Source: Pycnopodia helianthoides (Eukaryota; Echinodermata; Asteroidea; Forcipulatida; Asteriidae). Taken from it: a DNA stretch of 64,000 bases. The stretch is taken from assembly GCA_032158295.1 (NCBI GenBank), contig CM063247.1, forward strand, positions 21,318,358 through 21,382,357, written 5' to 3'. This document shows positions 58,201 through 64,000 of the stretch, piece by piece (the first letter of the stretch is position 1; every line of letters begins with the position of its first letter). Made by a program: the position numbers and the translations under genes. A model generated the notes under the pieces. The model ran no database searches. It was not told the DNA's origin and was given only the letters and a program-made list of their open reading frames with translations.

Positions 58201-59846
58201 TAAAAGCACTCACGCAGAAACATTATAGATTAGTTCTTTACATGGCCCTGGGAATCCATTACCATATTATAAATTAGAGCATAAATTGTTCACCCACATG
58301 TATGTACTGCCTGTTTGGAAACGAAACAAAAAAAAATGTCAAATAGCATCAATACAGATTCTAGCTGTACACATGTACATTGTACAATGCATGTACCTGT
58401 ACATTGTATAATAATAATAGCAATGAAATGTAAACATTTTATCAAAGTGCCTTACACTATTACTACCCCTATCATTGGGCCTTATAAGCAATCCTGAAAC
58501 CATCTTAACTCCTTTGGAGTATGCAGCACCGGCAGCCAAGTTGGCGCACAGGTTGCCTTATCAATCACGTCAACAATCTCTACCCTCGCACGAACTTATT
58601 TACTCCTGGGTGATGAGAAGCAATTTTAGTTAAGTGTCTTGCCCAAGAACACAAGTGTCACAACTGGGATTCGAACCCACACTCTGGTGACTCAGCCTCA
58701 GAACTGAGTTCAATGCTTTAGACCGCTTGGCCACAATACGCTATTACACAAAACTGTTCACTAGTAAGTTATTATTATTGTTATTGTTATAAAATGTTGA
58801 TCCAAACTAAATAAGACTGACCCCCTGTGCTCTGTGATGTCCTTTTCTGTCTTTTGTTGCGAGACCGTACTCAAACGCCCTCGCCGGTTCGGTCCACGAC
58901 CTTGTGTGTTTACGCGGTGATGACATAACAGACTTGGAGTGTTGCAGTGTCGACGGCGGCACACCCGGCTGGTTAGGATTCCCAGAATGCACCATACTCT
59001 GGTAGGCCCTTTCAAGGTCCTGGGGGCGGTGGTCAGGGTCCAGCCATACTGGTCTGTCATCCACTGTATATAAAGAAGGCAAGAAGGATCGAATGAAGTA
59101 CACTGGATTTGGCTGGTGCTCTATCAATGAAGACGACTCTAGGGCAGAAAGAAGGAATGAATGATCTATAACACACAAGATGGCCCGGTGCCTTAATTAG
59201 TGGAGACAACTCTGGGGCTATAGATTAAACAACTCGCTAAGAGACAAGATTACAAATAAATGATCTTTCACAGTGAAGTATGATGCAGTACATTGTACGC
59301 CAGCCAGCCTTTGGTAAATGTGCTACAAGTGTGTCCGACCTGGTTCCTCCGATCAGGGTGTTTGAGCATGAAACAAGGTTTTTGCTGCTTCCTCTCACCC
59401 ATACACTCTTGCTTTGCTGAGATGTAGAACAAAGAGCCATTCCAACAGCTTTATTCCACACAATGCATCTCTTTGGAACTCCTTGCCTGGTGCATGTTTT
59501 AAGAGGAAATCAATTCACCTTCAGCTCCCTTAATTTTTTTTCATCATAAATATTTTCTTCTTGAAGCCCCTTCCCAAAAGTGGCTTTAGCCTTGTTGGGC
59601 AAACTTGCATTAAAAAAAGAAAAAAAGAAAGTAGAACAAGTGTCCTCTTGTGTTCAAATAACACCATACCACCAAACTGTGAAAACGTCATCTAATGGGA
59701 GACTTTTTCAAACACTACATGGCAGAAGATCTTACCAGGTGGAATCATTGTTCTTGCAAATGTGCGCATGCTCAGTAAACAATGCAAAATTACCTGTCAG
59801 ATCTGTTGCCACCTTGCATCCCAAAGACCCCTTTGAGATGGTTACA

Positions 59847-59897
<51 letters not shown>

Positions 59898-62673
59898 GGA
59901 CTTATAATGCGCACATCTCCGGAAACCGATCAAGGCGCATACAAAAAAAAAAAGCAAAGTGACACATTTCTGAGTAAACACTTCATGGTGATTCATGTTT
60001 TGTCAGAGTTGTGCAGTCGTTCACATTATGGAGTCCTTCCAATGTGAAACATGGTAAGGCCAACAAGCGGTCTAGCAAACCGAAACTCAAGTTCTGGCGC
60101 TGTAAGAGTGTTGGTTCAGTTCTTGAGCAAGACACTTGAATCATAGTTGCTTCGTCCTTGGGATGGGACATTAAGCCTTATGTGGTTAATATGTAGTGCA
60201 CATAAAAGAACTCAGCGCACTCATCATTAAGAGAAAGGGTTTGCACCGGTGTTTCTGGTATGGTTGGCTGCAGATTGTAAACCATACCAGGTTCCATATT
60301 AAATGGTTTTCATAATTTATATACAGCTCTGCATATTTTTTGCAAAATAAAATGCCTTGAGACGTTCATTTGGTGTTAAATCACAATAAGAACTACACAA
60401 TGTACAAATTGTTGTTATAAATGTGCTTATTTTGATTGCTACCATCAAACAGATAAAGTCAGAACTGTTAAAGTTTAGTGACAACTCTTTTTTCTTTTTT
60501 TTAAGTGGCTACAATATTTTAATTTATCAAGAACTCGGCAAAAAGTCATCCAATATGTACATGTATGACGTCTCTCCCTTTTTCATGCTCCACGGCCCGT
60601 GCTATGGGCGACTTCCTCACAGTTTCTGAAGTGCTTTTAGGGAGAAGCTTGGTTGAAGTACTAACCACTTCACATCGCTGTTAAAAAATCTTTAACGAGC
60701 CTCTGCGTAGTATTTTTCAGAACATTTCGAAACTGTCCGAAAGTCATTCTTTTTAGGGGGGAATATCATTGTCACAATGAACCCTGACTAAACAAACAAA
60801 CAAAAAATCAGAAAAACAAACACGTTTTTTCGGTTTCTTCTGAGGAATTATGGAATATCTTATCGTGAATAGGCCCGAAGCTTGGCCGTAATCCATGGCC
60901 AATAATCTGCCATGGTATGCTGGTAAATGTATCTTGGACTTAATTGCCACCCATAATTTTATGTCAAATCAAGTTATAACTGATAAACAGTGGTGGCCGG
61001 CAGCCTGGATGTCTTGTAATCCTTGCTTGTACAATAAACGGACCAAGGTCTGGAATCAGGAATCACACAATAACCTCCAGATAAAGGGATATCTAAAGCA
61101 TGAATTCCACTACCCTTTGTCCCTCTTTGTATGGGGAAAACAAAGTGTAGCACGGTAGGTGCTTGCCTGTGCATGCTACACAATGGATTGTCTGAGGGTG
61201 TGGTTATACGTCAGCCGGTCAACTGCGCACCATTGAAAGAAGACGTTCCAAAGTTGTTTTTGAGGGTTCATAGTCCAACCAAAGTTTGGCAGAAAAAGAC
61301 ATCATCCAACGTCAAGTGGTTGAGAGTTAATCATTTTTTTGTTTGTTTCAAATACATGAAACGAACTAGACATCACAATGATGAAACAAAAGCAACATAA
61401 ATGTGATAGAGGGAAACCTAAGCTAATGCAGATGATTTAAGATGGCACAACACTATCAACAAGTAAGGGGTGGGAGAAAGGAAGGGCATGGTTTGGGGTT
61501 TTACTCACAACTGCTGGGCATCACCACATCAGAGGTCTGATGCTGTTTCTTCTTCTTATTGGCTGCAGCATCCTCTATGCCGGTGCCGTCACCCATTCGG
61601 CCGTACAAACCAAACTAACAAACAACAGACAAACTTGCGGTGATAAACAGCAAATGCAAAATACACAAAAACCAAACTCATGATCGACAAACATGTTTAA
61701 AAAATCAACAATTAATTTTTAAAAAGCGAACATAAAGATGGCATCTCCTACTTTGTTTATCAATTTAATTTTGGTGTTCAAATTCTGTAATACGGTATTA
61801 AAGGTATTGTACACTTTTGGTAACAGCTCAAAAATCAGTGTCCATATTTCGTGTGATTAAACATATGCATGAACAAACAAACCTGTGAAAGTTTGAGCTC
61901 AATTGGTCATCGAGGTCACGAGAAAATAGTGAAAAGAGATCTTATGTGTTTTCTGTTTTTTTCAAATTATCGCGCGCGATAATTACTATTGTTTTACTCG
62001 TTTCTCAGAAACGATAGCATTTTAGGCAGAAATATTTTAAGGAACCCTTTCTTCCAGTACTTACTTTAAATCATGTCAGTTATGTGTGAATCTGTGAACA
62101 TTGTGTTTTTCGATCTTACCAATAGTGTACAGGGCCTTTAAGGTGCATACTTATCCAAATTTTCCTGCAAATTTTCAGGATGCTATCAGAAAATGATATA
62201 ATTATGCGTAAATGTTTCATTTCTTAACCCTCCTACTCTCAGTGACTCTTGGCAACATTTTCTAGTGAGTTGACCAACCATTTGAAACCATTCCGACTGC
62301 CAAGGTTGTGTACGGTGGCACAACTGTACACAGTACTAACTGTGTACTGTGTACATGCATTCCCTCATGGTATCATGTTGCAGGCTGGCATAGTTTATCC
62401 ATCATTCATAACCACAGTGAATGGTATTGAATGGTCAGACAGCAAGAGGGTTGATAGATGTTTCAACTGGTGCCCTGTGGCAGTTTGAGTACATGTAGAA
62501 AACATTTAAGTCAGCCCTTAGCTCAATGTAACACTCACATCTTTGGAAGCTTGAAAATCTAATGTCCTGAGGCAGTGAATGTAATGATGCTTCCACGCTC
62601 CGTACTCGTTACCTTTTGGCTTGTACGGCAGGAACCAACCTAGCTTCAGACACTTTGGCATCCACAGAGCGTC
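34118..62673 (-). CDS. ECT2L: ECT2L-like F-box/DH/PH (RhoGEF) protein, 18 visible exons, 5' end outside window
   Basis: Exons in coding order: 62673-62539, 61614-61509, 59063-58822, 55084-54945, 53327-53192, 52147-52032, 47480-47302, 46126-46034, 44276-44094, 42472-42369, 41838-41731, 39894-39692, 38866-38667, 37468-37322, 36447-36223, 35388-35249, 34833-34661, 34248-34118. Diagnostic blocks include [17 protein letters not shown] after the F-box, [13 protein letters not shown] in the middle region, [20 protein letters not shown] of the DH domain, [12 protein letters not shown], and [12 protein letters not shown] plus [15 protein letters not shown] of the PH domain. Order and spacing follow vertebrate ECT2L. 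Family knowledge: DH domains load GTP onto Rho-type GTPases and F-boxes bind SKP1; ECT2L itself is poorly characterised. The F-box exons should lie beyond 64000. Four single-base frame slips in exons 39894-39692, 37468-37322 and 36447-36223 break the DH reading frame, so this may be a sequence error or a decaying copy. Confidence 0.85.
34432..34627. mobile_element. Palindromic MITE, CCAATTTCAT family
   Basis: CGGCCCAATTTCATGGCTCT at the left and CTCTTACGGTCAAACCATGG at the right; fills the short intron between the last two ECT2L exons. Confidence 0.55.
34661..34833 (-). CDS. ECT2L: ECT2L-like visible exon 17, PH domain
   Basis: Acceptor gttaattcag, donor gtgagt; 173 bases, phase 2 to 1. Contains [20 protein letters not shown] and [20 protein letters not shown], the beta-strand core of the PH domain. 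Confidence 0.95.
34905..35230 (-). repeat. tRNA-derived SINE, family B, reversed
   Basis: CACTCTGCTGATCAG and CAAACCCACACTCTG near 35165 are the reverse of the SINE head; GACACAAGTGCCACGAG follows. Abuts ECT2L exon 35388-35249. Confidence 0.72.
35249..35388 (-). CDS. ECT2L: ECT2L-like visible exon 16, DH-PH linker
   Basis: Acceptor aatgattttcag, donor gtaagc; 140 bases, phase 0 to 2. Encodes [20 protein letters not shown] then [20 protein letters not shown]. Confidence 0.92.
35389..36222. other. ECT2L intron without recognised elements
   Basis: AT-rich unique sequence; no repeat shared with the window and no exon seen. Confidence 0.55.
36223..36447 (-). CDS. ECT2L: ECT2L-like visible exon 15, DH domain (frame breaks)
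   Basis: Acceptor aaactcccag, donor gtaaga; 225 bases. Encodes [38 protein letters not shown], then diverges and meets TAG at 36270-36268; the frame recovers as QQLQTFVEE before the donor. A second frame between about 36323 and 36249 gives a plausible DH helix, so one base looks gained and one lost. Confidence 0.75.
36855..37155. mobile_element. hAT-like MITE (CAGGGTTCTCCCC ends)
   Basis: Starts CAGGGTTCTCCCCAGG and ends TGGGGAGAACACTGG. A second copy is at 39297-39642, sharing TCTGGACCCAAA, GAATTGAAACAA and TACACTAGCT. Confidence 0.75.
37322..37468 (-). CDS. ECT2L: ECT2L-like visible exon 14, DH domain (frame break)
   Basis: Acceptor atccacacag. Encodes [39 protein letters not shown] and then hits TAG at 37329-37327. 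Shifting one base near 37346 gives DVLATIDK up to donor gtactt, which joins in phase to [14 protein letters not shown] of the next exon and matches the ECT2L pattern. Confidence 0.8.
37500..37782 (+). repeat. tRNA-derived SINE, family B, 3' part
   Basis: GTGTGGGTTCGATTCCCAGT, TTGAGCAAGATGCTTTACTA and an (ATT)n-type tail at 37763-37785, into which the following MITE inserted. Confidence 0.72.
37783..38201. mobile_element. TTAA-flanked MITE, family 2, divergent
   Basis: TTAA flanks; interior ACCAGTATCCACACTTTATG and AAGCATTCTAAGCAATA resemble the other family-2 copies; right end ACCAATGTCGTGCACGCC. Confidence 0.65.
38667..38866 (-). CDS. ECT2L: ECT2L-like visible exon 13, DH domain start
   Basis: Acceptor ccacttttcag, donor gtgagt; 200 bases, phase 0 to 2. 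Contains [36 protein letters not shown] and [14 protein letters not shown], the conserved first helix region of a DH (RhoGEF) domain. Confidence 0.92.
38940..39665 (-). mobile_element. Reversed copy of the ATAGACCTTATGCAT element, interrupted
   Basis: GGGCGCCCTCTGATGG and AAGAAGGTTACTC at the left, ACATAGATGTACGC and CATTGTTTCATC in the middle and CAATGCATAAGGTCTA at the right match the minus strand of 8218-8393. Insertions at about 38980-39200 and 39297-39642 split it. Confidence 0.65.
39297..39642. mobile_element. hAT-like MITE (CAGGGTTCTCCCC ends), nested
   Basis: Starts CAGGGTTCTCCCCAGG and ends ATTGGGGACAACCCTG; second copy of the 36855 element, sitting inside another element. Confidence 0.75.
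39692..39894 (-). CDS. ECT2L: ECT2L-like visible exon 12 (acidic; frame break)
   Basis: Acceptor ttttttttcag after an A/T-rich tract. Frame 1 encodes an acidic stretch including [20 protein letters not shown] and runs into TGA at 39699-39697. The strong donor gtaata after 39692 gives 203 bases, one short of keeping phase with the next exon. A third frame gives [14 protein letters not shown] up to that donor. Either a one-base deletion exists, or a weaker donor after 39727 is used. Confidence 0.65.
40085..40312. repeat. 25-bp minisatellite, about 9 copies
   Basis: Unit TCTACAATGCATTTTAGTTG plus CATTG, almost identical between copies; one unit lacks a T near 40172. The unit contains the palindrome ATGCAT. 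Confidence 0.95.
40854..41195. mobile_element. TTAA-flanked MITE, family 2
   Basis: Ends AAAGGCCCTGTACACTATTG and AAAGTGTACAATACCTTT; contains ATCGCGCGCGATAA at its centre. Its right TTAA is also the left TTAA of the next MITE. Confidence 0.88.
41192..41584. mobile_element. TTAA-flanked MITE, family 1
   Basis: Family-1 ends between TTAA at 41192-41195 and 41581-41584; reversed relative to the 11060 copy. Confidence 0.9.
41731..41838 (-). CDS. ECT2L: ECT2L-like visible exon 11
   Basis: Acceptor tgatgcag, donor gtgtct; 108 bases, phase 0 to 0. Encodes [20 protein letters not shown] then [16 protein letters not shown]. Supported by splice sites and phase more than by homology. Confidence 0.7.
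42369..42472 (-). CDS. ECT2L: ECT2L-like visible exon 10
   Basis: Acceptor ccatttcag, donor gtaaaa; 104 bases, phase 1 to 0. Encodes [20 protein letters not shown] then [15 protein letters not shown]. Confidence 0.85.
42725..43135 (+). mobile_element. Truncated, frameshifted LINE reverse-transcriptase C-terminus
   Basis: The plus frame gives [20 protein letters not shown] and [20 protein letters not shown], and another frame continues with [20 protein letters not shown]. These are the thumb/tail blocks of non-LTR RTs. Several frame changes; a dead fragment in an ECT2L intron. Confidence 0.75.
43140..43245 (+). repeat. tRNA-derived SINE, family A
   Basis: TTGGTAGAGTGCCGG, AATCCAGAGGTCG and GGTTCAAATCC, followed by CCAGTAAATTTTTC and ACCCAAAATTATTC as the usual tail. 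Confidence 0.7.
43635..43890. mobile_element. Inverted-repeat element with about 30-bp ends
   Basis: GCACAGCCACAATCATGGGT near 43640 is matched by ACCCATGATTGTGGCTGTGC near 43864. Interior is AT-rich and non-coding. Confidence 0.75.
44094..44276 (-). CDS. ECT2L: ECT2L-like visible exon 9
   Basis: Acceptor ttcacag, donor gtaagg; 183 bases, phase 1 to 1. Encodes [20 protein letters not shown] then [20 protein letters not shown] and [16 protein letters not shown] 189-residue open frame on the plus strand here is its shadow. Confidence 0.88.
44560..45505. repeat. G/C-skewed minisatellite, units of 23-27 bp
   Basis: Units of CACATCCAAGTTGCCCCACC plus CACCCAT, about 35 copies with frequent variants. 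The minus strand (the ECT2L sense strand) carries closely spaced G runs. The translated frames are repeat artefacts. Confidence 0.93.
46034..46126 (-). CDS. ECT2L: ECT2L-like visible exon 8
   Basis: Acceptor catctttag, donor gtaagt; 93 bases, phase 1 to 1. Encodes [20 protein letters not shown] then [10 protein letters not shown]. Confidence 0.9.
46185..46400. repeat. tRNA-like SINE fragments, opposed
   Basis: GATTAGAACCCACGACCCCC is a reversed B-box region and GGGTTCAAATCCCATCCCC is a forward one, suggesting two abutting fragments. Confidence 0.5.
47302..47480 (-). CDS. ECT2L: ECT2L-like visible exon 7
   Basis: Acceptor tatatactag, donor gtaagt; 179 bases. Encodes [20 protein letters not shown] and later HFWEKLCGN and [13 protein letters not shown], the signature of the ECT2L middle region. 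Confidence 0.95.
50167..50418. mobile_element. Palindromic MITE, long inverted repeats (about 95 bp)
   Basis: CCAGGGCCCAATTTCATAGA and GCTAAGCACAACAATTTGCT at the left have near-exact complements at the right (ending TTGGGCCCTGG). The central part is only about 60 bases. A plus-strand open frame over it is not a gene. Confidence 0.88.
51200..51410 (+). repeat. tRNA-derived SINE, family A, tRNA part deleted
   Basis: Head GTGATCCCTTGGCTGCC and GGCTTCTGACTGGCAAC, then GCCAACATTAGGGGAGGTTACAG joins directly to the B-box, so the A-box portion is missing. Confidence 0.7.
51678..51830 (+). repeat. tRNA-derived SINE, family B
   Basis: GTCATGGCCGAGAGGTCTAG and GTGTGGGTTCAAATCCCGGT, then a shortened body. 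Confidence 0.7.
52032..52147 (-). CDS. ECT2L: ECT2L-like visible exon 6
   Basis: Acceptor tatcttacag, donor gtacgt; 116 bases, phase 0 to 2. Encodes [20 protein letters not shown] then [18 protein letters not shown], well matched to ECT2L. Confidence 0.92.
52148..53191. other. ECT2L intron, AT-rich, no recognised element
   Basis: A-rich stretches at 52370-52670; an inverted-looking GC-rich part at 52850-53040. No exon seen. Confidence 0.5.
53192..53327 (-). CDS. ECT2L: ECT2L-like visible exon 5
   Basis: I chose the acceptor ttcccaacctcag at 53328 because it is the one that keeps phase with the preceding exon; a second AG at 53311 would not. Encodes [16 protein letters not shown] and ends [18 protein letters not shown]. 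Donor gttcgt is non-consensus at positions 3-4. Confidence 0.75.
53470..53885 (+). repeat. tRNA-like unit in three tandem copies
   Basis: CACCGGGTGAACTTGGTGAT type starts at about 53477, 53609 and 53762; each unit (132-153 bases) carries GGTTCTAGGTTCGAATCCAG or a variant, a B-box-like motif. Confidence 0.8.
54085..54450 (+). mobile_element. Truncated LINE fragment (RT C-terminus)
   Basis: The plus strand reads [13 protein letters not shown] and [20 protein letters not shown], then in another frame [20 protein letters not shown]. These are typical C-terminal LINE blocks (HWLP, YKSLH, FSHxGPxLWNxLP). Frames are broken. Confidence 0.7.
54529..54924. mobile_element. TTAA-flanked MITE, family 1
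   Basis: TTAA flanks and family-1 ends (ACATTACAGATTTGGT, one base changed). Its right edge is only about 20 bases from an ECT2L splice donor. Confidence 0.88.
54945..55084 (-). CDS. ECT2L: ECT2L-like visible exon 4
   Basis: Acceptor cctcatcacag, donor gtgagg; 140 bases, phase 0 to 2. Encodes [20 protein letters not shown] then [17 protein letters not shown] longer open frame on the same strand is a shadow. Confidence 0.8.
55742..56068. mobile_element. TTAA-flanked MITE, family 2
   Basis: TTAA flanks; ends AAAGCACATGTACAACATTG and CAATGTTGTACACACCCTTT. Confidence 0.7.
58600..58745 (-). repeat. tRNA-derived SINE, family B, reversed
   Basis: GGGATTCGAACCCACACTCT and CAAGAACACAAGTGTCACAA; head reads GCGTATTGTGGCCAAGCGGT on the minus strand. 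Confidence 0.72.
58822..59063 (-). CDS. ECT2L: ECT2L-like visible exon 3
   Basis: Acceptor tttatatacag, donor gtcagt (weak but phase-correct). Encodes a 81-residue low-complexity linker beginning [20 protein letters not shown] and ending near [18 protein letters not shown]. The donor choice is the least certain point. Confidence 0.75.
59320..59565 (+). mobile_element. Truncated LINE fragment (RT C-terminus)
   Basis: The plus frame reads [20 protein letters not shown] and, after a shift, [20 protein letters not shown], the usual tail of another LINE lineage. Broken. Confidence 0.72.
59848..59896. repeat. (TAA)n microsatellite
   Basis: About 15 uninterrupted TAA units; it produces the poly-Asn and poly-Ile/Leu frames here, which are not genes. 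Confidence 0.95.
60060..60320 (+). repeat. tRNA-derived SINE, family B, decayed head
   Basis: CTCAAGTTCTGGCGCTG, TTGAGCAAGACACTTGAATC and GGATGGGACATTAAGCC; body ends near AGCTCTGCATATTTTTTGC. Confidence 0.68.
61509..61614 (-). CDS. ECT2L: ECT2L-like visible exon 2
   Basis: Acceptor ttgtttgttag, donor gtgagt; 106 bases ending in phase 1. Encodes [20 protein letters not shown] and a Lys-rich stretch. Homology is weak; support comes from splice sites, matching phase and the only open frame. Confidence 0.7.
61798..62141. mobile_element. TTAA-flanked MITE, family 2
   Basis: TTAA flanks; ends AAAGGTATTGTACACTTTTG and CAATAGTGTACAGGGCCTTT; near-complement of the 40854 copy, including ATCGCGCGCGATAA. 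Confidence 0.88.
62224..62454. mobile_element. TTAA-flanked MITE, family 3, inverted copy
   Basis: Starts TTAACCCTCC and ends near AGAGGGTTGA (right TTAA decayed). Reverse complement of 14138-14367 with few differences. Confidence 0.82.
62539..62673 (-). CDS. ECT2L: ECT2L-like visible exon 1
   Basis: Acceptor ctctattttcag, donor gtgagt; 135 bases, phase 0 to 0. Encodes [20 protein letters not shown] then [20 protein letters not shown], the segment following the F-box in ECT2L. Confidence 0.92.
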
Positions 62674-64000
62674 CTGAAAATAGAGGACATAAAGATATAT
62701 GGTACCTAATCCAAGAACGTCTTGAAAAAATAGAGGAAAGGACATCAGTGGTGTCTGGCGCCCTGTTCTGTCCAGAGGTCCTCTCTATAGTCTCACTGTC
62801 ATTTTTTAATATGAGCACCCTCCACTCTACCCCATAAACGTAAGCCCATTAACTGACAAATTTTCCAGAAAAAGGTTACCAGACAAATTATAAAGATCAA
62901 TGTACAATTTGTAACAAGATTCCTGCTAATTTTTGCTCAGCAGGAAACTTTTTTTGCTAAAGCAAAATTGAGCACTGGATCGGATATGGGATCCACAGCT
63001 TGCCAGTACTCCAAGTGTTCCCGCCTTCACAGCTCAGTACACTCCAACTCGGCTTTTATTTAGTCTTAATGGATCATTGTACTTAAAACCCCCTCTCATA
63101 AAAATGGAATCCAGCAGTCTCCTGACAACGATCAGAGAGCATACTGTAACAAATGTAGAGTACAAGTTCATACTTGGAACCACAATTATTCCAAAGAGAC
63201 ATTTTACATGGGTGGCATGGGTGACTTAGTGTGTAATAAAGAGCTTGCCCTGGTTTGATTTCCGTCTACGGCCATAATGTGAGTAGAGTTGTTCATTGAT
63301 TTTCTGCAATGCCACAAGTTTTTTTTCTTCTGGGCCCTTCGGTTTTCATCCCATCGGAAAAAATCAAACACTTTCGATCTCTGGCTGTGCTCAGCGGTCA
63401 CATATGAGTTGATTTGGCTGGCTGCCAAAGGTGCCCTTGCATGCCTGTGGCTCGAATACATTGTAGCCGGGTCCTTCGCAATTCAGCTTCTCAGCTGCCA
63501 GTAAGGATGATTAGCCTCCCAAATTAGTATTATATTATAAATGACATGTTGTCACTGAAAACCAATTCCCTATCAAGCCTAATACTAAAATATTCGCTGA
63601 AACAATGGTACACACATGAATGTGTTTCAACCCTCTTTTGTTCGCCCACTGTCTGGACTGTTTATAAGCACAGTTGTATTCATTGGTTCTGTACATTTAA
63701 GCAATGCAAGGGTGCCCTCGTCAAAACACCCGGATCCCTTTTGCTAAATTCCTTACTTTTAATGGGTAGACACCCTACTAACACGCCTGACAGTCTGACA
63801 CTTTGCCTCAAGTCCTCGAGATCAGAAAGTCATTGATATCTGTCGGAAGACTTTGTATTAACTGACCTAGAGTCAAAGGGGGTGCCCAAGACACGCACTA
63901 TGTTTTTCATTCACGAAGAAGAAATTGCTGTTGATAGGATGGAGGACCCAAGTTCAAAACATTTAATGTGTATGCCTAGCAGGATGGGATTGCGGGTGAA
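62674..64000. other. Upstream ECT2L intron, no exon recognised
   Basis: The missing F-box exons should lie further to the right on the minus strand. Nothing in this stretch matches them, and I see no repeat copy from the families above. Confidence 0.5.

Larger units (their letters stand above)
55085..58821. other. Large ECT2L intron with decayed LINE and MITE pieces
   Basis: A decayed LINE tail at about 55120-55400 (reads [15 protein letters not shown]), a family-2 MITE at 55742, a reversed SINE near 57880-57990 and another at 58600-58740. No exon found. Confidence 0.5.

Noticed and set aside
59580..60047. 155-residue frame with poly-Asn
   Set aside because: It is generated by a (TAA)n microsatellite read as AAT and has no homology.

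Overview
The window looks like animal genomic DNA, most probably from an echinoderm (the repeat types would fit a sea star). This is inferred from short phase-matched exons split by intron-length gaps with GT/AG junctions, abundant tRNA-derived SINEs, TTAA-flanked MITEs, CR1/L2-like LINEs, and protein sequences clearly related to but divergent from vertebrate orthologues. Only two host protein genes are supported. They converge: VPS33B on the plus strand (exons 768-26352, 5' part missing) and an ECT2L-like F-box/DH/PH protein on the minus strand (exons 62673-34118, 5' part missing). No bacterial operon, CRISPR array or rRNA gene is present.

Region 1 (1-26352) carries the last 14 exons of VPS33B. 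They encode about 480 residues and every exon junction keeps frame. The introns hold a 2.5-kb 68-bp minisatellite (about 990-3545), a 24-bp minisatellite (11695-12205), a 66-bp minisatellite (14870-15297), several MITEs and SINEs, a long fold-back hairpin (7463-7652), and a nearly intact antisense non-LTR retrotransposon with both ORF1 and ORF2 (about 19320-24000).

Region 2 (26353-34117) lies between the two 3' ends. It contains SINEs, MITEs and a set of degenerate tandem copies of the end of the ECT2L coding region (33570-34117), but no recognisable host gene.

Region 3 (34118-64000) carries 18 exons of the ECT2L-like gene, read right to left: the end of the F-box region, a middle region, the DH (RhoGEF) domain and the PH domain. 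Four apparent single-base frame slips fall in three DH-region exons, so either the sequence has local errors or the catalytic part of this copy is decaying. Introns hold a G-rich minisatellite (44560-45505), truncated LINE 3' ends, and more MITEs and SINEs.

The two genes are neighbours and nothing in the sequence ties them functionally: VPS33B acts in endosome/lysosome-related trafficking, ECT2L is a predicted Rho-family exchange factor. Most unusual observations concern repeat architecture (nested insertions, empty sites, shared TTAA targets) and the ECT2L frame breaks. I did not find a convincing new biological system.
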